Shown here piece by piece: positions 25,112-32,186 of a stretch of DNA of 46,883 nt (the first letter of the stretch is position 1; every line of letters starts with the position of its first letter). The notes beneath the pieces were generated by a model. It was not told the origin of the DNA. It was given only the letters and a program-made list of their open reading frames with translations, and ran no database searches. Made by a program: the position numbers and the translations under genes. Source of the DNA: Firmicutes bacterium UBA1739 (GTDB lineage: Bacteria; Bacillota; Clostridia; Peptostreptococcales; Anaerovoracaceae); the NCBI GenBank assembly GCA_002315385.1, contig DCHZ01000030.1:1-46883 (forward strand). The letters run 5' to 3'.

Positions 25112-25531
25112 ATGGTTGTTGCTATAGTAGCCGGTCTGGCCGGCGGGGCAATTCTGGGGCTTTGTCTCGATGTAGCCTATCCCGTAAGTCTATCGTTTTA
25201 CATTACGGTAGGGCTTCTTGCCGCATTGGATTCGGTATTCGGTGCGCTCAGATCCCATATGGAGGGAAAATATAATAATCTGGTTTTTGTTTCGGGATTT
25301 GTATGCAATGCCGCTCTGGCTGCTTTGCTGGCATGGCTGGGTGATAAACTCGGTGTACCTCTGTACTATGCCGCAATAATAGTGTTCGGAGGCAGACTGT
25401 TTAACAATTTAGCAGTAATAAGGCGCCTTTTTATAGACAAATATGTCAAAGCGCATAAAGAGAAAAAAGAAATAATACAGGTTGAAGAGAAAAAACCGGA
25501 AGCTGCCGTAGAGGACAGTACATTGGAATAA
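25112..25531 (+). CDS. sbp: Small basic protein Sbp (DUF1290)
   Basis: The 139-residue protein has three hydrophobic segments ('VVAIVAGLAGGAILGLCLDV', 'FYITVGLLAALDSVFGALR', 'GVPLYYAAIIVFGGRLFNNLAVIRR') and a charged C-terminal tail rich in Lys and Glu (about 105-139) that is longer than I remember for the family. 'LAALDSVFGALRS' and 'GGRLFNNLAVIRR' are the DUF1290 signatures. It is placed where Bacillus has sbp, but the following ftsA is missing here and ftsZ comes next. Confidence 0.88.
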   Translation: MVVAIVAGLAGGAILGLCLDVAYPVSLSFYITVGLLAALDSVFGALRSHMEGKYNNLVFVSGFVCNAALAALLAWLGDKLGVPLYYAAIIVFGGRLFNNLAVIRRLFIDKYVKAHKEKKEIIQVEEKKPEAAVEDSTLE

Positions 25532-25555
25532 TTATCTGTCAGCTGTCAGGTTTTG

Positions 25556-25584
25556 TTGATTAATAAGATGATAGTTTGCATAAT
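25556..25584 (+). promoter_or_regulatory. Candidate distal ftsZ promoter
   Basis: TTGATT (25556-25561) and CATAAT (25579-25584) are 17 bases apart. Transcription would start near 25591, inside the first palindrome described next, and give a leader of about 130 bases before ftsZ. Confidence 0.55.
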
Positions 25585-25586
25585 GG

Positions 25587-25615
25587 AGTAAAACAGCCTG
25601 TTTTACTGTACAGTA
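25587..25615. promoter_or_regulatory. Two overlapping palindromes upstream of ftsZ
   Basis: AGTAAAACAG (25587-25596) and CTGTTTTACT (25598-25607) form a perfect 10-bp dyad around one central base. It overlaps a second perfect palindrome, TACTGTACAGTA (25604-25615). There is no T tract, so a terminator is unlikely. The site lies over the predicted start of the distal promoter, where a repressor would sit. A further dyad TGTAAAA/TTTTACA lies at 25638-25657. Confidence 0.6.
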
Positions 25616-25677
25616 TGCGATTATTATAAAAAAAGTGTGTAAAATTAAATTTTTACATAGCAAATTGTTTTTTATTG

Positions 25678-25686
25678 TGGTATACT
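25678..25686 (+). promoter_or_regulatory. Candidate proximal ftsZ promoter (extended -10)
   Basis: TG at 25678-25679, one base, then TATACT at 25681-25686 make an extended -10 element 34 bases before the ftsZ ATG. No convincing -35 box is at the right distance. Confidence 0.4.
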
Positions 25687-25720
25687 ATTGACATATATAT
25701 GGTAACAGGAGGTTACTTTT

Positions 25721-26803
25721 ATGCTTCAATTCGAAGAAAATCAGGGAAATTTAGCAAAAATTAAAGTTGTAGGTGTCGGTGGCGGCGGAAATAACGCTGT
25801 AAACAGAATGATAGAAGCAAAACTTCAGGGAGTGGAGTTTGTTGTTGTTAATACCGACATGCAGGCATTAACCGGATCTCAAGCTGAAACGAAAATTCAG
25901 ATTGGAGAAAAGCTTACAAAAGGTCTTGGCGCAGGTATGAATCCGGAAGTTGGTATGAAAGCTGTAGAAGAAAGTGCTGAAGAGGTTACAAACATCATTT
26001 CAGGATCAGATATGGTATTTATCACAGCCGGAATGGGTGGAGGAACCGGCACGGGAGCTGCTCCTATTATCGCAAAAATTGCAAAGGATATGGGTGTACT
26101 TACTGTCGGTGTTGTTACTAAACCATTTACTTTTGAAGGCAAAAGAAGAAGAGACAATGCGGAAGAAGGCATCAGGCTGTTAAAGCAGCATGTTGATTCA
26201 CTTATCGTTGTTCCGAATGATAAGCTCCTTCAGATATCCGAAAAGACAACATCTGTAAAAGATGCATTCTACAGAGCAGACGATGTTCTTCGTCTCGGTG
26301 TGCAGGGTATTTCGGATTTGATTTCGGAATCCGGAATTATCAATCTTGACTTTGCGGATGTTAAGACAATTATGCAGGACAAGGGTATTGCTCATATGGG
26401 TGTCGGCACAGGAACAGGCGACAACCGTGTTGAAGATGCTGTTAAGAAAGCTATCGAAAGTCCGCTGCTTGAAACATCAATTAACGGTGCAAAAGCTATT
26501 CTGCTTAATGTATGCGGCGGTGAAGATCTTACTATGCTTGAAGTTAATCAGGCTGCCGAAATCATTGAACAGGCTGCTGACAGAGATGCTTCAATTATCT
26601 TTGGTTTCTCGGCAAAAGATGATATGGCCGATGAACTCAGAATTACAGTTATTGCTACCGGTTTTGAAGACAAGAGTGAAGACGGTCCGATGTCTATTTT
26701 CGGAAAACCGGCTGCTGATGCTCCTACTTCAAAGGGCGAAATGCCAAAAAGACCGGAAAGTGATTTTCCGATTCCGGATTTCCTGTCACCCAAACCATTT
26801 TAA
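25721..26803 (+). CDS. ftsZ: Cell division GTPase FtsZ
   Basis: The 360-residue tubulin homologue forms the Z ring. The GTP signature GGGTGTG is at 106-112, 'VGVGGGGNNAVNRM' is the N-terminal glycine loop, and the T7 loop catalytic block is 'NLDFADVKTIM'. The polymerising core ends near 'ATGFED' (312-317), followed by a short linker of about 30 residues and a C-terminal peptide DFPIPDFLSPKPF (348-360). That tail keeps the 'IPxFL' core that partners bind but lacks the usual basic ending. AGGAGG is 8 bases before the ATG. It is monocistronic: its own promoter region upstream and a strong terminator after it. Confidence 0.98.
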   Translation: MLQFEENQGNLAKIKVVGVGGGGNNAVNRMIEAKLQGVEFVVVNTDMQALTGSQAETKIQIGEKLTKGLGAGMNPEVGMKAVEESAEEVTNIISGSDMVFITAGMGGGTGTGAAPIIAKIAKDMGVLTVGVVTKPFTFEGKRRRDNAEEGIRLLKQHVDSLIVVPNDKLLQISEKTTSVKDAFYRADDVLRLGVQGISDLISESGIINLDFADVKTIMQDKGIAHMGVGTGTGDNRVEDAVKKAIESPLLETSINGAKAILLNVCGGEDLTMLEVNQAAEIIEQAADRDASIIFGFSAKDDMADELRITVIATGFEDKSEDGPMSIFGKPAADAPTSKGEMPKRPESDFPIPDFLSPKPF

Positions 26804-26833
26804 GGTGCGGAAATAACAGCTAAAAGAAAAATA

Positions 26834-26863
26834 AGAGGGGCAGACGCTTTCGTCTGCTCTTTT
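26834..26863 (+). terminator. Rho-independent terminator after ftsZ
   Basis: AGAGGGGCAGACG (26834-26846) pairs over 13 positions (some G-U) with CGTCTGCTCTTTT (26851-26863) around the loop CTTT. It isolates ftsZ from the methyltransferase gene. Confidence 0.9.
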
Positions 26864-26901
26864 GTTATCGCTCTAAAATAACAACCGGGATTATTGAAAG
26901 A

Positions 26902-27723
26902 ATGGATAAATATATGAAGAGAATTACTTCAAAAGATAATTTTGCCGTAAAGCGATTAAAGCAGCTGGAGGCTAAAAAATACAGAGACCGCTTAAACCTG
27001 TTTGTTCTTGAGGGACCTACTGTACTGACGGAAGCATTGAATGAAAATCTTGAGCTTGAATTTGCCGTGTATAATGACAGCTTTGCGGAATCTGAGAAGG
27101 GCGGAGAGCTGCTGGAGGCTCTTGCATATAAAAAAGCGGAGCTTTATCAGGCTGATGACAGACTGTTTTCAATGATATCGGGAACTGAAAGCCCTCAGGG
27201 AATACTGGCAGTTATCGAAAAACCGGAATGGAATGCAGAAATACTATCCGAACCCGGTAGAAATTTTATTGTAATGGACAGAGTTCAGGATCCCGGGAAT
27301 ATGGGAACAATTATCAGAACAGCAGAAGCAGCGGGTTTTTCCGGACTTGTGGTAATAAAAGGCAGCACCGATCCCTACAGCGGAAAGGTTTCAAGAGCGG
27401 CTGCAGGAGCTTTGGTGCGAATGCCGGTATTTTTTGCCGAATCTCCTGACGAACTGGTGATGATGATGAAAAATGCAGGCAAAAAACTGGTATGTACAAG
27501 TCCCAGAAGCGACAAATGGCATTTTGAAATCGATATTGCCGAAGACACTGCCATAGTAATAGGAAATGAAGCCTCGGGAGTATGCGATGAAATCTTTTCA
27601 AATGCGGATATCACAGCCGGTATTCCCATGGAAGGAAAGACAGAATCCCTGAATGCGGCCATAGCGGCTTCACTGATGATGTATGAGTCACTGAGACAGA
27701 GGAAAACCGGGATAAAGCTTTAA
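26902..27723 (+). CDS. SpoU/TrmH-type RNA 2'-O-ribose methyltransferase
   Basis: The 273-residue protein has an N-terminal substrate domain ('KRLKQLEAKKYRDRLNLFVLEGPTVL', L7Ae-like) and a C-terminal SPOUT trefoil-knot domain with motif 1 'DRVQDPGNMGTIIRTAEAAG', motif 2 'VIGNEASGV' and motif 3 'IPMEGKTESLNAAIAASLMMYE'. It should methylate a 2'-OH of rRNA or tRNA using SAM; the exact target is unknown. The gene lies before pheS as ysgA does in Bacillus. ATG 26902 and the in-frame ATG at 26914 are both possible starts; neither has a strong ribosome binding site. Confidence 0.9.
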   Translation: MDKYMKRITSKDNFAVKRLKQLEAKKYRDRLNLFVLEGPTVLTEALNENLELEFAVYNDSFAESEKGGELLEALAYKKAELYQADDRLFSMISGTESPQGILAVIEKPEWNAEILSEPGRNFIVMDRVQDPGNMGTIIRTAEAAGFSGLVVIKGSTDPYSGKVSRAAAGALVRMPVFFAESPDELVMMMKNAGKKLVCTSPRSDKWHFEIDIAEDTAIVIGNEASGVCDEIFSNADITAGIPMEGKTESLNAAIAASLMMYESLRQRKTGIKL

Positions 27724-27760
27724 ATTGTAACAATAAAATATAATTGTGTGGGAAAATCAG

Positions 27761-28034
27761 TTGATTTAATATGAATATTAGTATAATATAGACTATATAT
27801 GTCCAGGCGTTGATTATGTGTAAGTAGTAGACAGTTCAGCTTACAAAGAGAGAGGTGATAAAGCTGGAAACACCTTTGAGCTCTGTTTATGAATTTCAGC
27901 ATAGGAGCTTTCCTGCGAAACAATAAGCAGGATGTAATCACTGCATTAAAGTGAGAAAAGAGCACGGCATTTTGTCGTGAACTTGGGTGGTACCGCGATA
28001 TTTCGTCCCTTGAACAGGGGCGATTTTTATTTTT
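27761..28034 (+). ncRNA. T-box leader controlling pheS-pheT (phenylalanine)
   Basis: The leader begins after TTGATT (27761-27766) and TATAAT (27782-27787) or the overlapping TAATAT. It contains the T-box sequence TGGGTGGTACCGCG (27984-27997). The UGGU within it would pair with the ACCA end of a tRNA with discriminator A, as tRNA-Phe has. A UUC codon at 27895-27897 in a bulge-like stretch is the candidate specifier. The terminator is TCGTCCCT (28003-28010) with AGGGGCGA (28016-28023) plus a T run. Uncharged tRNA-Phe should stabilise the antiterminator and allow synthetase expression. The specifier assignment is inference. Confidence 0.9.
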
Positions 28035-28051
28035 AAGAAGGAGATATGAAA

Positions 28052-29068
28052 ATGAAAATGGAAGAAATAAAAGCCGTTTTTCTTGCTGAACTGAAACAGG
28101 TTGAACATTCCGAACAGCTTTCCGCATTCTGGACTAAATTCCTCGGAAAAAGCGGAGAAGTTCAGAAGCTGATGGGCGGAATAAAAAATGTCCCTAAGGA
28201 AGAAAAAAAGGATTACGGGAAAAAGGTAAACGAAATAAAAAACTGGGCACAGAGCCTTTACGATGAGAAAAAGGATGAAATTGACAGACTTATGATTGCG
28301 GCACGATATGCGAAGGAAGCAGTGGATGTTACACTTCCGGCAAAGCATGTGGTTTCCGGTAATCTGCATCCACTGACATCAATGAAGTATGAAATGATAG
28401 ATGTTTTTGCAGGTATGGGCTTTGATATTTTTGAAGGTCCCGAAATTGAAGACGATGATCATAATTTTACAAGATTAAATGTATTAAAAGACCATCCTTC
28501 GAGAGATATGCAGGATACTTTCTGGCTTACAGAAGATCTTCTGCTCAGAACTCATACATCTCCGGGACAGATTCGTGTTATGGATTCAAGAAAACCCCCT
28601 ATCAAGGTGCTGGTTCCGGGCAAGGTGTATCGTTCCGATTCGGATGCGACTCATTCTCCTATGTTCTCGCAGATGGAAGGTCTGGTTGTGGATGAAAACA
28701 TTACTCTCTGCGATCTGCAGGGAATGCTCGATCAGTTTGTAAAAGCAATCTTCTCCGAAGATGTGAAAACAAGACTCAGACCGTCATATTTCCCATTCAC
28801 AGAACCTTCGGTGGAGGTGGACGTAAGCTGCTTCCGCTGCGGCGGTGCGGGCTGTTCTCTTTGCAAGGGAACAGGCTGGATTGAAGTTCTGGGCGGAGGA
28901 ATTGTAAATAAAAAGGTACTGGAAAACTGCGGAATCGATTCCTCAAAGTATTCCGGACTGGCATTCGGCATAGGCATAGAACGTATAGCAATGCTGAAAT
29001 ATGGCATCGACCATATGGGCAAATTATTTGAAAATGATATTGAATTCTTGAAGCAGTTCAAGGCATAG
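28052..29068 (+). CDS. pheS: Phenylalanyl-tRNA synthetase alpha subunit
   Basis: The 338-residue class II synthetase subunit holds the catalytic site for Phe activation. After an N-terminal coiled coil come motif 2 'GKVYRSDSDATHSPMFSQMEG' and motif 3 'AFGIGIERIAML'; the Cys-rich 'CFRCGGAGCSLCKGTGW' insert is common in Firmicutes PheS. The start was set at ATG 28052, 8 bases from AAGGAG (28038-28043); the ATG at 28046 is only 2 bases from it. Expression depends on the T-box just upstream. It forms an alpha2beta2 complex with the next gene's product. Confidence 0.97.
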   Translation: MKMEEIKAVFLAELKQVEHSEQLSAFWTKFLGKSGEVQKLMGGIKNVPKEEKKDYGKKVNEIKNWAQSLYDEKKDEIDRLMIAARYAKEAVDVTLPAKHVVSGNLHPLTSMKYEMIDVFAGMGFDIFEGPEIEDDDHNFTRLNVLKDHPSRDMQDTFWLTEDLLLRTHTSPGQIRVMDSRKPPIKVLVPGKVYRSDSDATHSPMFSQMEGLVVDENITLCDLQGMLDQFVKAIFSEDVKTRLRPSYFPFTEPSVEVDVSCFRCGGAGCSLCKGTGWIEVLGGGIVNKKVLENCGIDSSKYSGLAFGIGIERIAMLKYGIDHMGKLFENDIEFLKQFKA

Positions 29069-29081
29069 GTCGGAGGGTATT

Positions 29082-31493
29082 ATGAAAGTTTTATATAGCT
29101 GGTTAAAAGATTATGTTGATATAGATGTTACTCACAGTGAACTGGAAACAAAGCTGTTTTCTGCGGGATTTGAAGTTGAGGGAATCGAATATCTGGGAGA
29201 AAATCTGGAGAATGTATATGTAGGTCAGATTACTTCTATGGAGCTGTATGAGGGAACACATCTCAGAATATGCCACGTAAACTGTGGAGAAAAGGGAGAG
29301 GATCATCTTATTCTCACAGGAGCGGATAATGTATTTGTGGGAGCAAAGGTACCTGCTGCCATAGTCGGAGCAAAGCTGCCTAACGGTCTTGACATTCAGC
29401 CGAGAAAAATGGTTGATATGGTATCTTACGGAATGCTTTGTGCCGGTGAAGAACTATGCATTGACAAAGACTGGTATCCCGGTGCGGATGTGGACGGAAT
29501 AATGATTCTTGCAGAAGATGCACCTGTAGGAATGGATATAAAAGAGTACCTGGGTCTTGATGATTATCTGTTTGACATTGCCATTACGGCAAACAGACCG
29601 GACTGCCAGTCCGTAACAGGCATTGCAAGAGAAATTGCAGCTTTTCTCGGGAAGCCGTTTAAGGATCCTGATTACAGTTATAATGAAGACGGTACTGCTG
29701 ACAGTGACATCAATGTTGAGGTTATTGATAAGGAAATCTGTCCGAGATATCTGGCTCATTATATTTACGATGTTAAACAGAAGGAAACTCCGCTGTGGAT
29801 GAAGAGACGTTTACTGGCAAGCGGACATAATTCAATAAATATTATGGTAGATATTACCAACTATGTTCTTGTGGAAATCGGTCAGCCTATGCATGCTTTC
29901 GATATGAACACAATTGCAGGCTCCACGATAATAGTAAGAAGAGCCGAAGACGGAGAAAAACTAGTCACTTTAGATGAGAAAGAGAGAATTCTGTCTCATA
30001 ACAATCTTCTGATCTGTGATAAAGAAAAGGCGGTAGGTCTTGCGGGAGTAATGGGAGGTCTTAACAGTGAGATCACCGGAAAAACGGAAAGAGTACTTTT
30101 TGAATCCGCTAAATTCCTTAAAGATAATGTAAGAAAGACATCAAGAGGTTTCGGACTTCATTCAGATGCGGCAGCAAGATTCGAAAAGGGAATAGATGAA
30201 TACACCGTAGAATGCGGAATGGCAAGAGCGCTGAATCTTGTGCAGACACTGGATGTGGCAAAAATCAGTTCATCTCATTTTGATATTTCCGGTGGCGCAT
30301 CTGTTGAGAAAAATGTTATTACGGTGGATTCAGGCATGGTAAATAAGGTGCTGGGAATAACAGTTCCTGTGGAAGAAATGGTAAGAATTCTCAAATCACT
30401 GCAGTTTGATGTGGAAGAAGCCGGCGGAATCCTCACATTAGGTGTACCAAGATACAGAGAGGATATCGAAAACTATCAGGATATTGCAGAGGAGATTATT
30501 CGTGAATACGGGTACGGGCATGTGGTGCCCACATTTCTGGATTCGGCAAAGGTTACCAAAGGCGGTCTGAAAAAATATCAGTCTAAGGAAAAATCCGTAA
30601 AAGAATTCCTGTGCACTCAGGGATACTACGAGATTCAGACAATAGCAATGACATCACCGGTGGAATTTGATACTTTCCTTATCCCGGAAGATGCACCGCA
30701 GCGAAAGGCAATTGAGCTGCTCAATCCTATTACCGAGAATCTGAGCATAATGAGAACAATGCTGGCACCTTCAATGGTAAAAGTTATTGAGAATAATATC
30801 AAAAATGGGAATGAAGAAGTAAGATTTTTTGAAATGGCTAACATATATATTCCAAAAGCTCTGCCTCTTACGGAGCCTCCTGTTGAAGAAAAGATGATCT
30901 GCCTGGGTGCCTGCGGGGCATCGGAAGATTTCTTCACATTAAAGGGAAGTCTGGAAGCACTGGCTGCGGAAAATGATTTACAGTTTACCTATAAGAAAGG
31001 CTCTGTTCCGTATCTGCATCCGGGAAGAACTGCCGATGTGTTCTGTAAGGGAAGAAAAATAGGTCATCTCGGTCAGCTCAGATATGAAATTGTTGATAAT
31101 ATGAATATTGCCGGCGGTAAGAAAACCGATACTAAAATATTCCTTGCCGAGATAGACTACAGCATTCTCGGTGAAATGTTTAAAGAAGATATCAAATACA
31201 TTCCGGATTCCGGATTTGTGAAGAACAGCAGAGATATTTCACTTCTCATAGATAAAGATGTGGAATGCGGCAGAATCATTGATGCTATTGAGGAAACTGA
31301 TGAAATCGTTGAAAAAGCTTCATTGTTTGATATTTTTGAGAGTGAGAAGCTGGGTGCCGATAAGAAGAGTATGGCATTCAACATCAGGCTTTCATCCGAC
31401 AGTGAGGATGTATCAGATGAAATGACGGACAGCATCATTGAAAAAATCATTAAAACTCTCGGAGAAAAATTCGGAGCGGTAATGCGAGGATAA
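29082..31493 (+). CDS. pheT: Phenylalanyl-tRNA synthetase beta subunit
   Basis: The 803-residue subunit shows the usual order: an N-terminal fragment plus tRNA-binding OB domain (about 40-155), the B3/B4 editing domain ('RPDCQSVTGIAREIAAF', then 200-380), the B5 DNA/RNA-binding domain (about 405-475, 'GVPRYREDIENYQDIAEEIIREYGY'), the synthetase-like core, and the C-terminal FDX-ACB anticodon-binding domain (about 710-803, 'YIPDSGFVKNSRDISLLID'). Length is normal. GGAGGG precedes the ATG, 13 bases after pheS. Confidence 0.98.
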   Translation: MKVLYSWLKDYVDIDVTHSELETKLFSAGFEVEGIEYLGENLENVYVGQITSMELYEGTHLRICHVNCGEKGEDHLILTGADNVFVGAKVPAAIVGAKLPNGLDIQPRKMVDMVSYGMLCAGEELCIDKDWYPGADVDGIMILAEDAPVGMDIKEYLGLDDYLFDIAITANRPDCQSVTGIAREIAAFLGKPFKDPDYSYNEDGTADSDINVEVIDKEICPRYLAHYIYDVKQKETPLWMKRRLLASGHNSINIMVDITNYVLVEIGQPMHAFDMNTIAGSTIIVRRAEDGEKLVTLDEKERILSHNNLLICDKEKAVGLAGVMGGLNSEITGKTERVLFESAKFLKDNVRKTSRGFGLHSDAAARFEKGIDEYTVECGMARALNLVQTLDVAKISSSHFDISGGASVEKNVITVDSGMVNKVLGITVPVEEMVRILKSLQFDVEEAGGILTLGVPRYREDIENYQDIAEEIIREYGYGHVVPTFLDSAKVTKGGLKKYQSKEKSVKEFLCTQGYYEIQTIAMTSPVEFDTFLIPEDAPQRKAIELLNPITENLSIMRTMLAPSMVKVIENNIKNGNEEVRFFEMANIYIPKALPLTEPPVEEKMICLGACGASEDFFTLKGSLEALAAENDLQFTYKKGSVPYLHPGRTADVFCKGRKIGHLGQLRYEIVDNMNIAGGKKTDTKIFLAEIDYSILGEMFKEDIKYIPDSGFVKNSRDISLLIDKDVECGRIIDAIEETDEIVEKASLFDIFESEKLGADKKSMAFNIRLSSDSEDVSDEMTDSIIEKIIKTLGEKFGAVMRG

Positions 31494-31508
31494 TAATTAC
31501 TGAGGATT

Positions 31509-31540
31509 AAGGCAGGGAGAAATTCTCTGCCTTATGTTTT
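31509..31540 (+). terminator. Terminator after pheT
   Basis: AAGGCAGGGA (31509-31518) pairs with TCTCTGCCTT (31524-31533), followed by ATGTTTT. The stem is good; the T run is short and interrupted. Confidence 0.7.
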
Positions 31541-31590
31541 GCCTGCAACCCGGAACGACTGCGGATTTAAGCTGCATTGATAGCGCCCCA

Positions 31591-31620
31591 TTGACACATT
31601 ATGGCATATCAATGTATAAT
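31591..31620 (+). promoter_or_regulatory. Consensus promoter of the zapA-mutS2 operon
   Basis: A perfect TTGACA (31591-31596) and a perfect TATAAT (31615-31620) are 18 bases apart. The genes that follow, up to the TPR gene, are closely packed on one strand, so this promoter may drive as much as 9 kb. Confidence 0.85.
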
Positions 31621-31655
31621 AAAAGTTACACAAAAAGAATGGAGGATACTTTGCC

Positions 31656-32186
31656 GTGGAAAAAACAAACTACAATGCAGCAAAAGTCAGTATATATGGC
31701 AAACAATTCAATATAGCCGGCGAGGCTTCTCGAGGGGACATTCTTCTTTATGCGAAATACGTGGACGAGAAGATAGACAGTCTTATCGGAAGAAGTCAGA
31801 GACCTTTGAATACGAATCTGATGATATTAATAGCACTGAATATTACAGAGGATTTATACCGGGTAAAGGCTGAAAGAGATGATGCCATAGAGCTCTTAAA
31901 AGATAAAAATCAGAAGCTTGAAGGTGCAGAAGGTGTTTCGACCGAGGGCGTTTCTTTTCAGGAATACGAAGAATCCTGTGAAGAAAGGATAAAAGCAGAG
32001 GAGAAATATAAGGCTGCACTGGAAGAGATTGCCGATCTCAAAGAAGAAAACAGATTATTGTATAAAAAAATAAATGAAATTAGAGAAGAACTGGATAAAA
32101 TAAAGAAAAAAAGCATACAGATGCAGATGTTTATTCCAAAAGAGAATGAAATAAAATCCGAAACACAGAAAACAGAGGAAAAATAA
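31656..32186 (+). CDS. zapA: ZapA-type cell division protein with long coiled coil
   Basis: The first 70 residues of this 176-residue protein match ZapA: 'VSIYGKQFNIAGEASRGDILLYAKYVDEKIDSLI' and 'NTNLMILIALNITEDLYRVK'. ZapA dimers cross-link FtsZ filaments. The remaining 100 residues are a long Glu/Lys-rich coiled coil ending in a polar tail, about twice the usual family length. The start is GTG at 31656, with GGAGG 10 bases upstream; no other in-frame start fits. Its stop overlaps the mutS2 ATG by one base, the known zapA-mutS2 neighbourhood of Firmicutes. Confidence 0.85.
   Translation: MEKTNYNAAKVSIYGKQFNIAGEASRGDILLYAKYVDEKIDSLIGRSQRPLNTNLMILIALNITEDLYRVKAERDDAIELLKDKNQKLEGAEGVSTEGVSFQEYEESCEERIKAEEKYKAALEEIADLKEENRLLYKKINEIREELDKIKKKSIQMQMFIPKENEIKSETQKTEEK

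Noticed and set aside
26346..26816. A 156-codon ORF overlapping ftsZ in another frame
   Set aside because: Entirely inside the ftsZ coding region, with no site of its own; a frame shadow.
31534..31873. Two short plus-strand ORFs over the zapA start
   Set aside because: They cross the zapA promoter and coding start in other frames; the zapA GTG frame shows clear family similarity and a good site.
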